In this document: positions 44,834-53,560 of the stretch, in pieces
How the letters are laid out: each line of letters starts with the position of its first letter
Numbering within the stretch: the stretch's first letter is position 1
Origin: Hyphomicrobiales bacterium
GTDB lineage: Bacteria > Pseudomonadota > Alphaproteobacteria > Rhizobiales > Xanthobacteraceae
Direction of reading: 5' to 3'
DNA: 64,000 nt
Assembly (NCBI GenBank): GCA_009377695.1
Contig: WHTP01000008.1
Span: 1-64,000, forward strand
Notes under the pieces: generated by a model
Database searches by the model: none
What the model was told of the DNA's origin: nothing
Seen by the model: only the letters and a program-made list of their open reading frames with translations
Program-made: the position numbers and the translations under genes

Positions 44834-45855
44834 GGTGCACCTCGGCGGCTGGCACCGGCACCATGCCTCGCATGCGCGCGCGTCAAAGAAGAAGAGTTAG
44901 AGTCTCTGTTAGATTCTTCTATAGAGTGCGCCGCGCGATTTGCGCCTGATGTGCCGATACTGCGTGCGCCTGATGTGCCGATGCCATTCACATGGTTTTC
45001 AACAGGCACTGTGGATGGATTTTCGGGAAGGAAACGCAGCAGTTCGCGGCCGTTCTCCCGCTCGATCTGGAGGCGATAACCGGGGAGCGGCTGACGCGCC
45101 ACGATGCGGCGAAGGTCGAGCGCGAAATCGGACGGTCGCGCGAGGCTGCCCGACTTCACGTGAAGATGCGCGACCTCGAACAGCCAGCCATGGCGCTGGT
45201 GGCCGGCGTGCTTGCGCGCGACGCGATAGAGCCACCGTTCGATGCCGCCGGTCAGCCGGAAATAGGCCGGGTCGATGGTGAGCACTAGCGAGCGGTCGAT
45301 GACGCTGTTGTAGAACCACTCGGGCAGGACGAACTCCATGCCCTCGACGCGCCCCGTCCGCGTCGTCATCTCTTCCCACTCGTTGATCCATGAGAACTGA
45401 CGCCGCCGCCAATGCGGGCCGTTGCGGATCGTGGTTGCGATGACGGTGGATTGCAGGCGTGCGAGCGCGGCCTTGAGCAGCAGATATTGCCGGTTGCCGG
45501 TCGGCCGTCCGATCGCACGCAGGAGTTGGTAAGGCGTGAAGCGGAAGAAGCGTGACGTGGAAAGGCCGTTGTTCTTGGCCGCGACGATCTGCGAAGCGGC
45601 CCAGATGAGCACATCGGCGTCCCAAATGGTCGCCATGCCGTGTTCTGGCATGCCGAGCACCTGCACCTCGACATCGGCGGCCTTGTAGAGAATTGGCTTG
45701 GTGCGCGGCGTCTTTGCTAGCGAGAAGAACGGCCGCTCCATCAAATCGCGCTGGTCGCGCGGTGGGGCATCGCCGGTCGCGACCACGAAGGGGTCGAGGC
45801 GACTGCGTTCGCTGGCGTCCCGCCGCGCGGGATCATAATCGTCGTAGCGGAGCAT
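44830..45855 (-). CDS. repA: Replication initiator protein A (RPA family)
   Basis: 341 residues of the RPA family typical of Tn4371-like ICEs: MERPFFSLAKTPRTKPILYK, VLGMPEHGMATIWDADVLIW, ASQIVAAKNNGLSTSRFFRF, and winged-helix-like core to about 285. It probably lets the excised ICE replicate. The C-terminal 55 residues are low-complexity and include a duplicated I-G-T-S-G-A, encoded by an 18-base DNA direct repeat (see 44941-44982). The start is 1 base past the AlpA gene end. Confidence 0.92.
   Translation of the reverse strand: MLRYDDYDPARRDASERSRLDPFVVATGDAPPRDQRDLMERPFFSLAKTPRTKPILYKAADVEVQVLGMPEHGMATIWDADVLIWAASQIVAAKNNGLSTSRFFRFTPYQLLRAIGRPTGNRQYLLLKAALARLQSTVIATTIRNGPHWRRRQFSWINEWEEMTTRTGRVEGMEFVLPEWFYNSVIDRSLVLTIDPAYFRLTGGIERWLYRVARKHAGHQRHGWLFEVAHLHVKSGSLARPSDFALDLRRIVARQPLPGYRLQIERENGRELLRFLPENPSTVPVENHVNGIGTSGARSIGTSGANRAAHSIEESNRDSNSSSLTRAHARHGAGASRRGAP
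44941..44982. repeat. Two 18-base iteron-like direct repeats inside repA
   Basis: TGCGCCTGATGTGCCGAT occurs at 44941-44958 and again at 44965-44982, with a 24-base period. It keeps the reading frame and encodes I-G-T-S-G-A twice at the RepA C-terminus. Tandem copies at an 8-codon period inside a rep gene resemble RepA-binding iterons. Confidence 0.6.
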
Positions 45856-46128
45856 TCAGAGTTTGCTCCGCTCGTCGGGCGTCAGCGGGCGAGCGGGAAA
45901 GACGGTGCCAGCGTTCTCGTCGCGGGTGGATTTGCGAGTGCCGATTGCGGACCAGGCTTCCAGATCATGGACGGCGTACAGGACACGGCCGCCGATCTTG
46001 CGATAGGTCGGGCCGGTCCCGTAGGTACGGTGCTTCTCAAGGGTACGGAGCGAAATGCCGAGGAAGCGTGCGGCTTCCTTGGTGCGCAACAGGCGCGGCG
46101 GCAGCTCCGCGTTGCGGCGGATGGCCAT
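45856..46128 (-). CDS. AlpA/MerR-like helix-turn-helix protein
   Basis: 90 residues: LLRTKEAARFLGISLRTLEK is an excisionase-type HTH, with wing GPTYRKIGGRVLYAVHDLEA. It would regulate repA/parA, read on the same strand directly after it, or act in excision. It is preceded by a hairpin-rich leader (46184-46409). Confidence 0.92.
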   Translation of the reverse strand: MAIRRNAELPPRLLRTKEAARFLGISLRTLEKHRTYGTGPTYRKIGGRVLYAVHDLEAWSAIGTRKSTRDENAGTVFPARPLTPDERSKL

Positions 46129-46583
46129 GGGATCACCTCTGGTTCGTCAGTTGATGCGGCTGCCGGTGGCGGCAGCGGGCTGTGGCGAACCATGGCGAGG
46201 GACCGGCGAGGTGTAGCGTGCCGCATTCGCGGCTATGCGCTGGCGGCACCCCCCAACGCTGAACGCTCTTGGGGGCTCGCGCGCGCTTCGGCTATCGAAC
46301 AGCCGAAGACATTCCTGTGCGATTCGGCTAAGAGTGGCGGCGGAGCAGACGCGCTGCTCCGGGGCGTCGAAACCCCTGGTTAGCGGTTGGTGCCGGCCGT
46401 GACGGCACCACACTCCTTGACCTTATGGTCGGGGAGCCTGTGGCGTATACAACAGGCTCTCCGAGCTAAAGGCGACAGGGCCGTCTAATCACGGTTTCGA
46501 ACTCCCCGATCACCAAGAGTCAGCGAGTTTTCGTTTGCGGGGGCGCACCGCAGACAACACTCTCTCGGATACGGGGAATGGCC
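46129..46583. other. Hairpin-rich non-coding region before the AlpA-like gene
   Basis: About 455 bases with no supported gene. Perfect stems: GTGCCGC/GCGGCAC (46218-46249, in the repeated leader), CTTCGGCT/AGCCGAAG (46286-46308), GGAGCAG/CTGCTCC (46342-46360), GGTGCCG/CGGCACC (46389-46409). It lies between repA/alpA and a divergent gene, so it may hold the replication or transfer origin as well as promoters. Confidence 0.5.
46184..46252 (-). promoter_or_regulatory. Conserved hairpin leader, copy 2
   Basis: Matches 14157-14226. Stem GTGCCGC 46218-46224 with GCGGCAC 46243-46249; the loop differs at a few bases while the stem is unchanged. It lies 56 bases upstream of the AlpA-like start at 46128, the same spacing as for copy 1. 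Confidence 0.6.
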
Positions 46584-46871
46584 ATGCGAGTGCCAGTCGA
46601 ACTCGATCCCGATGTGGACGACGAAGCGCCGGCAGGCGAGGTCATAACGATCTACGACGAGCGGCATTTTGTGACCTATCTCCGCCTGCTGGACGCGAAG
46701 GCGGAAGGCGCGAACTGGAAGGAAGTCGCGCGGATCGTGCTACACCGTGATCCGGCTGCCGAGGAATCTCGGACTTATCGCTGCTGGCAGAGCCATCTCG
46801 AACGCGCACAATGGCTCTCGCGCGAAGGTTATCGGCGGATTCTGGAACAGGCGACGCCCAACAAAGCATGA
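46584..46871 (+). CDS. Conserved ICE protein of unknown function
   Basis: 95 residues, helical and charged (GEVITIYDERHFVTYLRLLD; ANWKEVARIVLHRDPAAEES; WQSHLERAQWLSREGYRRIL). Proteins of this form accompany DUF2285 genes in related ICEs; function unknown, DNA binding likely. ATG 46584 has GGGGA 6 bases upstream, better spaced than ATG 46578. It is convergent with the DUF2285 gene, with 34 bases between stops. Confidence 0.75.
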   Translation: MRVPVELDPDVDDEAPAGEVITIYDERHFVTYLRLLDAKAEGANWKEVARIVLHRDPAAEESRTYRCWQSHLERAQWLSREGYRRILEQATPNKA

Positions 46872-46905
46872 TGACATGATCCGGCAGATGATCGCGCGCG
46901 ACCGG

Positions 46906-47689
46906 TCAATGCTTGTCGGTTTTGATCGGGTAATGGAGCAGAAGCCGATAGCCGCCCCGCATCATCTTTATGCCGTGCGCGACGAGACGACGGACCTTGT
47001 TCTTGCGCGGATCGATCTCCCAATCCTCCTTTGTCCCACGAAAGCCGAGCAGAACTTCGGCCATCGTGCGGTAGCTCTCGCCGCGTAGTCGCGCATCGAG
47101 CGCACGTAGCGAGAGGATGTGGAATCGACGCGTCTGCGCCGGCATGGCGCGAAAGTCTGGGCCTGGCGCTCGTCCATTGAGGGATCGCCAGAAGCGCCGA
47201 GCAGCGTAGGCGCGCAGCTCGAGAAAGGAATCCAGCGGCAGAGAGACCGCGTAGAAGGCGGCCGCGTCGGGCACCGCCTCAGGCAACCAGAATTGGTGCG
47301 TGACGCCGCCAGCCTGCCAGATGCCATGCCATCCATCGACAGCATGCCGTAAGTCAAGGTCGGACAGATGCGCCAGCGTCACGACAGGTTCTGCCGACCC
47401 CTCGTGATGGTGCTGCGAGGACAGAAGAACCGCCTGTGGCTGCAGGCTTGGAATCCAGAACTGAGATTGGCGATCAGGTGGCGTTTCGGGATCGCACGGG
47501 AAATCGTAAACCCCATCGTTGCGAAAATATCTCCAGCCGACTCGCGGTCGGGTCTGTCACGCGCGATATTGTCTGAAAGTCGCGATGATAGTCCTCATGG
47601 CGACGAAGATACTCCCAGGCGAAACCAGCGGCAGGAATGCTTTTTGCGTGCCCGTAAGCCGCCGCCGCACGCCAATCGATACTCAACAT
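46906..47689 (-). pseudogene. DUF6499/DUF2285 regulator-like protein with one frameshift
   Basis: The N-terminal DUF6499 part (SIDWRAAAAYGHAKSIPAAG, FAWEYLRRHEDYHRDFQTIS) runs to WGLRFP near 47500. There the frame is lost by one extra (or two missing) bases, and the protein continues in another frame C-D-P-E-T-P-P-D-R and on to the DUF2285 part (RRFHILSLRALDARLRGESY; GIKMMRGGYRLLLHYP), ending at 46906. The joined protein would have about 260 residues, the usual size. The break is real decay or a base-calling error near 47497. Confidence 0.82.
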
Positions 47690-47994
47690 GGCGTTACCTC
47701 CCAATCCGGGACGCGCAATGCGATGCCCGGATTGAAAGATTCAAAACAACACGAAGACAGGCTAGCCATCCAATTCAGATATGTTGATCGTGTAAGTCGA
47801 TCATCCATGGTTACTTTTTTCTTAGCAATGCTTGTGTGATTTCGCGAGCCGGGCGCAGCCCGGCGAGCGCGCGGCCATGTCATGTGCATGGCCGCGCCGC
47901 CGATCCGCGACGCGGGATCGGCGGAAAAATTCAGCGTCGCAAAGCTTCAAAGTTAAAGCCGTAGAACCGGATACCCGCCTCTACGGCTTTCAGG
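47690..47994. other. Intergenic region with three tandem hairpins
   Basis: It follows the DUF932 gene on the minus strand. Perfect stems: GCCGGGC/GCCCGGC (47848-47864), an 11-base stem GCGCGGCCATG/CATGGCCGCGC (47869-47897) and CCGCCGATCC/GGATCGGCGG (47897-47924). No long T run follows, so the set may slow transcription, protect an mRNA end or bind a protein. No ORF is supported. Confidence 0.55.
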
Positions 47995-48837
47995 TTATCG
48001 TGCCTTCAATCGTTGCATGCCCTCGGCCAGCGTCCAGAGCGCGCGATTAAGCGTCACGTTCTGATCGATGCCGTTGATGGCGCGCGTCTGGCTGCGACGG
48101 ATGCGGCCTTCGGCATTGCGCTTGCGGCCGTGGAGACCGCCGCGAATGACATTCTCCTGAATGACGTTGAATGTGGTCCAGAGGCTGCGACCAATATCCT
48201 CGCGGCGGCGCGGCTCGATGATCTGTTCCGGGCGAACGGGGCTTTCATCCTCACCATAGCGGGCGACAAGGCTTGCTTCGGCCAGAACGCGACGCTCGTT
48301 CTCGGAAAGCTGCGTTTCCTTCATGCTCTCGCTGGCGTCGATCAGCCGGGGGAAGTCCTCCGCAACGGTGTAAACGCCTTCGATAATGTCATGCTGGATG
48401 TTGCCCTTGTGCGGCACGCGAACTTCCTCGAAGCGCTCGCCCGCAATCATGCTGTTGGTGCAGACAAAACGCAGCATCCCCGCGAACATCTGATAGGCGC
48501 TGGTCCCGTCATGGCTGTTCAGGATGATAACTTCGGCTGCTTCCGGCTTCCCGATGCCGTCATCCCGGTGCAGGCGCAGCATGTGCTTGGCGTGGCCGTG
48601 GCGGCTGCCGTCGCGCGGCACCGACTGAACGGCGAAGAATGGAAACCATCCTTCCCGACGCAACCCCTCCACGATCTCGATGGTGGGGACATAGACGTAC
48701 CGCTCTGACCGGCTGTCGTGCGCCTCGCGGGCGAAGATGGATGGGACATGCCGATACAGCGCTTCATTGTCGAGCGGTTCGCGTCCGCTGATCTGATGGG
48801 CGTTACGTCCGAACCGGGTGGCAAGCTGATGATACAT
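47995..48837 (-). CDS. DUF932 protein
   Basis: 280 residues of the DUF932 (phage/plasmid-like, TIGR03299-like) family: RYVYVPTIEIVEGLRREGWF, HMLRLHRDDGIGKPEAAEVI, LNSHDGTSAYQMFAGMLRFV with CTNSMI. Such proteins are frequent on conjugative elements; role unknown, perhaps in DNA maintenance. ATG 48837 has GGAGA upstream. Its 220-base leader is nearly the same as that of parB at 53560. Confidence 0.9.
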   Translation of the reverse strand: MYHQLATRFGRNAHQISGREPLDNEALYRHVPSIFAREAHDSRSERYVYVPTIEIVEGLRREGWFPFFAVQSVPRDGSRHGHAKHMLRLHRDDGIGKPEAAEVIILNSHDGTSAYQMFAGMLRFVCTNSMIAGERFEEVRVPHKGNIQHDIIEGVYTVAEDFPRLIDASESMKETQLSENERRVLAEASLVARYGEDESPVRPEQIIEPRRREDIGRSLWTTFNVIQENVIRGGLHGRKRNAEGRIRRSQTRAINGIDQNVTLNRALWTLAEGMQRLKAR

Positions 48838-49058
48838 GGTCTTTCTCCTATGGGCTTGGGTTGGAGCGCAGCGCTGCGCTGCAACCCTGCCCGTCGGCGA
48901 GACCGGGGTAGCAGAGGGCAAGAGCGGACGGGCGGAGGGGGATCACCCGGCCTGCACAAGCGGATGGCGGCTTGACGACAGTGCGCAGCACGCATCCGCG
49001 CGGAAGGTCGGGGACACCGCCCGGCCGCTCTTGCCCGCCGCGAGGGCGGAGCCCTTAG
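48838..49058 (-). promoter_or_regulatory. Structured leader of DUF932 gene (duplicated element, copy A)
   Basis: A 221-base segment directly upstream of the start, closely matching 53561-53777. Arms GGGCAAGAGCGGACGGGCGG (48916-48935) and CCGCCCGGCCGCTCTTGCCC (49017-49036) pair at 19 of 20 positions. It also holds the palindrome GCGCAGCGCTGCGC near the gene. The two copies differ by a compensatory pair in the helix. Confidence 0.72.
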
Positions 49059-49188
49059 AGTGATTGCCCGGCAGCAGCGGAAGCGCATGCCGGAAAAGGA
49101 TCTGATCGGGATGTGCAAAACCTGAGAACCAGAAAATCGTGTATCCGATCTCCGTATTCCCTGAGAGGCGGCGGCCATGAGCATGATG
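49059..49188. other. Spacer between the DUF932 leader and the DUF736 terminator
   Basis: No gene is supported here. It probably contains the promoter of the DUF932 transcript on the minus strand; no clear -35/-10 pair was chosen. Confidence 0.3.
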
Positions 49189-49214
49189 AAGCCCCGCTCT
49201 TTCGAGCGGGGCTT
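49189..49214 (-). terminator. Hairpin after the DUF736 gene
   Basis: 11-base perfect stem AAGCCCCGCTC (49189-49199) / GAGCGGGGCTT (49204-49214) with a four-base loop, 15 bases past the DUF736 stop. There is no strong T run on the minus strand, so it may be a weak or bidirectional terminator. Confidence 0.55.
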
Positions 49215-49229
49215 CTTGAGTATCTGGCC

Positions 49230-49547
49230 TCAGTCGCTGTTGCGGCGGGACCAGATGAGATTGTAGCTCTCGCCGTCCTCGGCTTCGACCAAACTGGCGT
49301 AGATCGGTGCCGGGAAGCTCGGATCGTCCAGCTTGACGCTGAGATATTCGCGCTGCGTCTCGCGGGCGATCTTCTTCCAGGCCGCGCCGAACTCGACGGT
49401 GGCGCCGGCGAAGATGCGGAAGTCGGGACCGCGCTCGCTTTCGCCCTCGGTGGGGACGAACTTGGCCTTGACGTTGAGGGTCAGAGTCTTGACCGAGCCA
49501 GTGAAGCCGCCGTTCTCGTTCTTGGTGAAGGTGCCGATGGTCGCCAT
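49230..49547 (-). CDS. DUF736 protein, second copy
   Basis: 105 residues with the DUF736 pattern ([60 protein letters not shown]). It is clearly related to but diverged from the copy at 41761-42096. It lies between the DUF932 gene and a non-coding stretch, with its own hairpin terminator. Role unknown. Confidence 0.9.
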   Translation of the reverse strand: MATIGTFTKNENGGFTGSVKTLTLNVKAKFVPTEGESERGPDFRIFAGATVEFGAAWKKIARETQREYLSVKLDDPSFPAPIYASLVEAEDGESYNLIWSRRNSD

Positions 49548-50287
49548 TGTCGTATGCCTTTTTTCCGATCGGGCCGCACCATTGCGACCTCGATGCGGGT
49601 CGGCCGACCGGGGACGATCGGCCTGCAACATTCGGCGAGGACTTTTTTGACTTTCGCGGTGCAAAGCCGGCCTTGGCCGGCGGCGGAAAAAAGCCGCAGG
49701 CGGGTGTTGCGGGTTCAAGATCGAGGCGTCGCTTGCGTCGCCGGTCTTCGGTCAGACCCATAGCAATCGATGACGCGAATGCAGCGCCCATTCAGGAAAT
49801 CGCGGGGAATACGACAACAGCGACCGTCCTGCGCCTCGCCAGAGATAAGGAAATGTGCGCGAGGCTTCGCCGGCCGGTGCTCCATGGCCCGAATGTCAGG
49901 ACAAGTTGCACGTCGTCAGTAGCGTGCGGGCGCGATCTCGTTAACCGTCTATTCCGCGATGCCGCCACTCGGCCGATACTGGAAGACTGTTCGCGTGGTG
50001 CTGCGCAATCCTCCGCTTCAAGAGGCGATCCGCTGCGCCGGCGCTGATCCACCTGCTGGTGCGAAAGAGCGGACGGGATGGCCAACTCATGCTCCTGCCG
50101 CAACAGCGACTGAGGCCAACGTCCCGAGGATGCCCCGGTTCTGACGGGCTTCATGCGATATGGCCGCTGCCGCCCTTGCGTTAGCGATTGAAGCCGAATG
50201 GCGGAAACGCGCCGAAGGCGTGGTTCCGGCGAAGCCGAAAGCGCGGCCCGAAGGGTAACGCCCGACATTGCCTATCGCTGAGACCAG
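49548..50287. other. 740-base gap without a supported gene
   Basis: Includes the leader of the DUF736 gene with a hairpin GCCGGCC/GGCCGGC near 49668-49683 and, on the minus strand, a short GC stem followed by six T (near 49684-49705), which could attenuate transcription. From about 49900 to 50260 ORFs on both strands look like decayed coding sequence (a short frame MAAAALALAIEAEWRKRAEG starts near 50160), but no family is recognised. Confidence 0.4.
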
Positions 50288-50833
50288 TTAGTTTGACGGC
50301 AGAAGAGAACGCGGTTGCCGAACGCACAAATCGGAAATCGGCAAGAAGGTCTCTATGAGAAGGTGCGGTCGCGGTGCGGTCATCTCGGATGCCGCGACAT
50401 ATCGCAAAGCGTATTCGGACGTCGCTGTATGCAGCATATTGATGGCAGCGATATATTCTTCCAGAAGGTCCACGGGATCATTGTCGAAACGATCCTGCCA
50501 TCTTCCATCAGCCTGAGCCTGTTGCCAAACCTTCCGGGCCTCTGATGCCGCCTCATCTCGCAGAAGTTGATTCAGATCATGCGCCCATAGTGCCGCGATG
50601 TTGTGGCCGTATTTCTTTCTCACATCGTCAAGCGTGAGACCCGCTCCAACGATATTGGCTTTCAGCAGCACCTCGATGCCATGCGCTGTGAGATGAAGGA
50701 CCGGCGTGAACAAAACTCTGGATGTCCGGTAATCCTCCGAGCGCCGCAACACGTCCGCCGCGCTTAAGAATCGCTTCACGGTGGCGAGCAACTTCCAATG
50801 GTCTGACTCGCTAAATTCTTCGGTCAACGGCAC
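50288..50833 (-). CDS. HEPN-like protein of unknown function
   Basis: 181 residues, mostly helical. The segment HGIEVLLKANIVGAGLTLDD followed by KKYGHNIAALW resembles HEPN-type helices (conserved E/K and K-x-Y-G-H). HEPN proteins are often RNases in toxin-antitoxin or defence systems, but the R-x(4-6)-H catalytic motif is not clear here. It could be an antitoxin-like or inactive member. The neighbour upstream encodes a membrane protein. Confidence 0.55.
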   Translation of the reverse strand: MPLTEEFSESDHWKLLATVKRFLSAADVLRRSEDYRTSRVLFTPVLHLTAHGIEVLLKANIVGAGLTLDDVRKKYGHNIAALWAHDLNQLLRDEAASEARKVWQQAQADGRWQDRFDNDPVDLLEEYIAAINMLHTATSEYALRYVAASEMTAPRPHLLIETFLPISDLCVRQPRSLLPSN

Positions 50834-50845
50834 CCCGCCACTTCA

Positions 50846-51292
50846 CTATTCGCACCTTGTCGCCACATCAGCGAACGGGTGCGTTCCACCGGGCAACGGT
50901 GCCGCCAGACGCACCAGCGCTGAAATACCAACAAAGCCGCCGCCGACGATGCAGAAGATTTGCCGCCAGATTTCAGACGGGACGGATTCTTTGGTGACGC
51001 CGTGAACGAGCGCGTATCCAGCCACGGCGGCTGGCGCGGCGAAGATCAACGCCACGATCAGCCGCAGGATCGGTGAACGCAGCGTATCGAACAGGAGCGC
51101 CAGAAGGCCGAAGGCCGCACCGGCGGCAACCAAGCCGACAAGTCCCGCGCCGATGAAACCGGAGCCGGTATGATAGGCGAATTGCGCCGCGCTCAATCCG
51201 AGCATGAAGGGGAGCGCATAGACGGCGAGCGTATAGGCCGCGACGCAAAGCATCGCGATCAGACCAGCGCTCATCAGCATGACAGCGACCAT
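50846..51292 (-). CDS. Small integral membrane protein
   Basis: 148 residues with about four hydrophobic helices (LMSAGLIAMLCVAAYTLAVY; FIGAGLVGLVAAGAAFGLLA; LRLIVALIFAAPAAVAGYAL; IFCIVGGGFVGISALVRLAA). No family recognised. It lies 12 bases upstream of the HEPN-like gene on the same strand, so the two may form a unit. Confidence 0.65.
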   Translation of the reverse strand: MVAVMLMSAGLIAMLCVAAYTLAVYALPFMLGLSAAQFAYHTGSGFIGAGLVGLVAAGAAFGLLALLFDTLRSPILRLIVALIFAAPAAVAGYALVHGVTKESVPSEIWRQIFCIVGGGFVGISALVRLAAPLPGGTHPFADVATRCE

Positions 51293-51502
51293 GATTCTGC
51301 TCCTTCACGACTGGCGCGGATTGCCGTTGTTTCGCTCCTTCCTTTGCGAACGCGCCATGATGACGATCCATGCCTGTTCTGTCGACCGTGAACATCGTTT
51401 GTCCTCGCGATGATCGAGGCCATCCGGCCGCGCGGTGAAGCCGCGCGGCCGCGATATCTCTCGAAAGGAAAGCCGGGACCGCTGATGCGGTCTGGCTCAC
51501 AT

Positions 51503-53560
51503 TCATTCCGCCGCAGCGGCGAAGCTGTCGGCATGCTCCGTTTCCGGCGCATCCTCCGCCTCGGCGGTCGGGGCCTCCGGCTGCTCGTCGGTCAGCCACG
51601 CGGGCCGCTCGGTGCGCAGCAAGGGCGGAAGCCAGCCGGTCACGGCAAGAAGCTGCTCGGCGGCTTCCGCCATCGGCTGTTTCTTCATGCTGGCGATGCG
51701 GTCCGCCGCTTCTTCGCTGACCGCTTCCCACACGGCGGCGAGGATGTGCGCCTTGGTGACGCGGCCGAGATAGGTCCGCACCGTGGGCGTCCAGTGCGCC
51801 GTCATGTCGAGGGCAACCGCTGTCGCCAGCCTGTCCGCCGTCTCATGGGCGCGGCGCTTGTTGGCTTCCCACGGCAGCTTCACGGCGTTGACGGTCTGCG
51901 AGGCGCAATGCGCGAACAGCGCCATGACGCTCGCATGGTCCAGCCCCGCGATGAAGCCCCAAAGGTCCGCCACGTCGCGCGGCATGTCCGCCGCCCACCC
52001 GGCATGCCGATCCGCCAGCGCCTTCGCCGTGTCCTCGATGCCGTCCGCGTGCTCGCCAAGGCTGGCACTGACAGGACGGATTTCGAGGCAATGCGCATCA
52101 ACGCCGCGATAGAAGGTCTGCGCGGCGAGCGCATGGGTGACGGCGATCAAGGCCATGTCCGGCTGCTCGCCAAGGGCGAGACGCAGGCCAAGCGTCCGAT
52201 GCGCGGTCAGGTCGCGGATGAGAAGGTCCGACAGCGGCTTGCCATCGTCCTCCGCTTCCTCGTCCTCGGCGTCATGCGCGGCAGCATGGTCGCCGCCCTC
52301 GATGACTTTACCATCGCCATTGACGCGAACGCCGTCGATGACGGCTTTGCTGTCCTCGGCTTCCTCCGGTTCGGGCTTCTCGTCCTCGCGGCGGATGAAA
52401 CCGCGCTCGATGCGGGCTTCCCCGTCAGGGGAGAGCACAACAAACACACCACCGCGCGCGATCTCGTCGGGATCGTAGGCGTGACGCAGGGCATCGATGC
52501 GTTCGATCTCGGCTTCAAGCTCCCCGAAACGCTGGTCCACATCGTCGGGAAGTTCGTCCGCATCCTCATATTCCGACGACAGGCGGTCATATTCCTCCTG
52601 CGCGGCGGCATAGGCTGCTTTATCGTCCTCGGAAAGCTCCACCGGATGCGGATAGACGCGGCGCATGCCGTTGCCGTGTGGATAGTCGATGTGGGCCGAA
52701 ACCCACTTCCAGCCTTCCGCCTCCCGCACTTGCGCGGCGATCCCTTCCAGCTTCTCGATGACAAGCCGGTCCAGCAGCGCGGCGTCCTCGTAGAAGCCGC
52801 CACGATCCTCGGTGAACAGATCGCGCACGATATTGCCGCCCGCTTCCGTATAGGCTTCCGGGCCAACAAAGATCGCGCGGCGATCCGTTGCCGGAATATG
52901 CGCTCTCATGAGGTCGCGGCGGATGAAGGACGGATCGCGGTTATAGGACAGGTTATCGTAAACCTGCTCCTGCCGCGCATGGTCCTCGGTGAGGGCGAAG
53001 GCCATCAACTGGTCGAGGGTCAGACCGCCGTCGCGGTAGACCTGCATCAGCTTGGGACTGACCGCACCAAGGCGAAGCCGCTGACGCACGAACTGCGGGG
53101 TTCTACCAAAGCGCGCCCCGATTTCCTCCGCACCCCATCCGCGATCTTCCGCAAGCTCGCGGAAGCGCTCGAACTCGTCGGCGGGGTGAAGGTTCTCGCG
53201 CGTCACGTTCTCGTCAAGGCTGATTTCGGCGGCGTCGTTCGCCGTGTCGATGACGCAGCGGATCGGTTCGGTCTTCTTGATCTCCTTGCGCTTCACGCGC
53301 AGAAGCTGCGCCAGCCTGCGGCCTTCACCGACGCTGACGAGATAGAAGCCGGTCGGCTCACCTTCGCCGTCACGCTCCGGCTCCACCACAAGGTTTTGCA
53401 GCATCCCCTTGGCAGCGATGCTCGCGGCCTTCGACTCAATAGACGCCTCGCTGTGCGGCGTCTTCCGGGCGTTCTTCGGATGCTTCTTGAGCTTGTTGAG
53501 CGGGATGAAAATCTCCTTGCCATTCTCGATGACGGGAGCGGTCTTTGCTTTCGTGGTCAT
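51503..53560 (-). CDS. Large ParB/RepB-type protein
   Basis: 685 residues. ParB/Srx domain near residues 15-130 (IPLNKLKKHPKNARKTPHSE; GEGRRLAQLLRVKRK; ENVTRENLHPADEFERFREL), then HTH WGAEEIGARFGRTPQFVRQR, followed by a long charged C-terminal part. These large ICE ParB proteins may help partition or regulate; their DNA sites are not known. ATG 53560 has GGAGA upstream. The leader (53561-53777) is a duplicate of that of the DUF932 gene. Confidence 0.92.
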   Translation of the reverse strand: MTTKAKTAPVIENGKEIFIPLNKLKKHPKNARKTPHSEASIESKAASIAAKGMLQNLVVEPERDGEGEPTGFYLVSVGEGRRLAQLLRVKRKEIKKTEPIRCVIDTANDAAEISLDENVTRENLHPADEFERFRELAEDRGWGAEEIGARFGRTPQFVRQRLRLGAVSPKLMQVYRDGGLTLDQLMAFALTEDHARQEQVYDNLSYNRDPSFIRRDLMRAHIPATDRRAIFVGPEAYTEAGGNIVRDLFTEDRGGFYEDAALLDRLVIEKLEGIAAQVREAEGWKWVSAHIDYPHGNGMRRVYPHPVELSEDDKAAYAAAQEEYDRLSSEYEDADELPDDVDQRFGELEAEIERIDALRHAYDPDEIARGGVFVVLSPDGEARIERGFIRREDEKPEPEEAEDSKAVIDGVRVNGDGKVIEGGDHAAAHDAEDEEAEDDGKPLSDLLIRDLTAHRTLGLRLALGEQPDMALIAVTHALAAQTFYRGVDAHCLEIRPVSASLGEHADGIEDTAKALADRHAGWAADMPRDVADLWGFIAGLDHASVMALFAHCASQTVNAVKLPWEANKRRAHETADRLATAVALDMTAHWTPTVRTYLGRVTKAHILAAVWEAVSEEAADRIASMKKQPMAEAAEQLLAVTGWLPPLLRTERPAWLTDEQPEAPTAEAEDAPETEHADSFAAAAE

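Noticed and set aside
49792-50268. 158-codon minus-strand ORF
   Set aside because: Arg/Ser-rich translation with no motif or ribosome-binding site; composition fits chance reading of GC-rich DNA.
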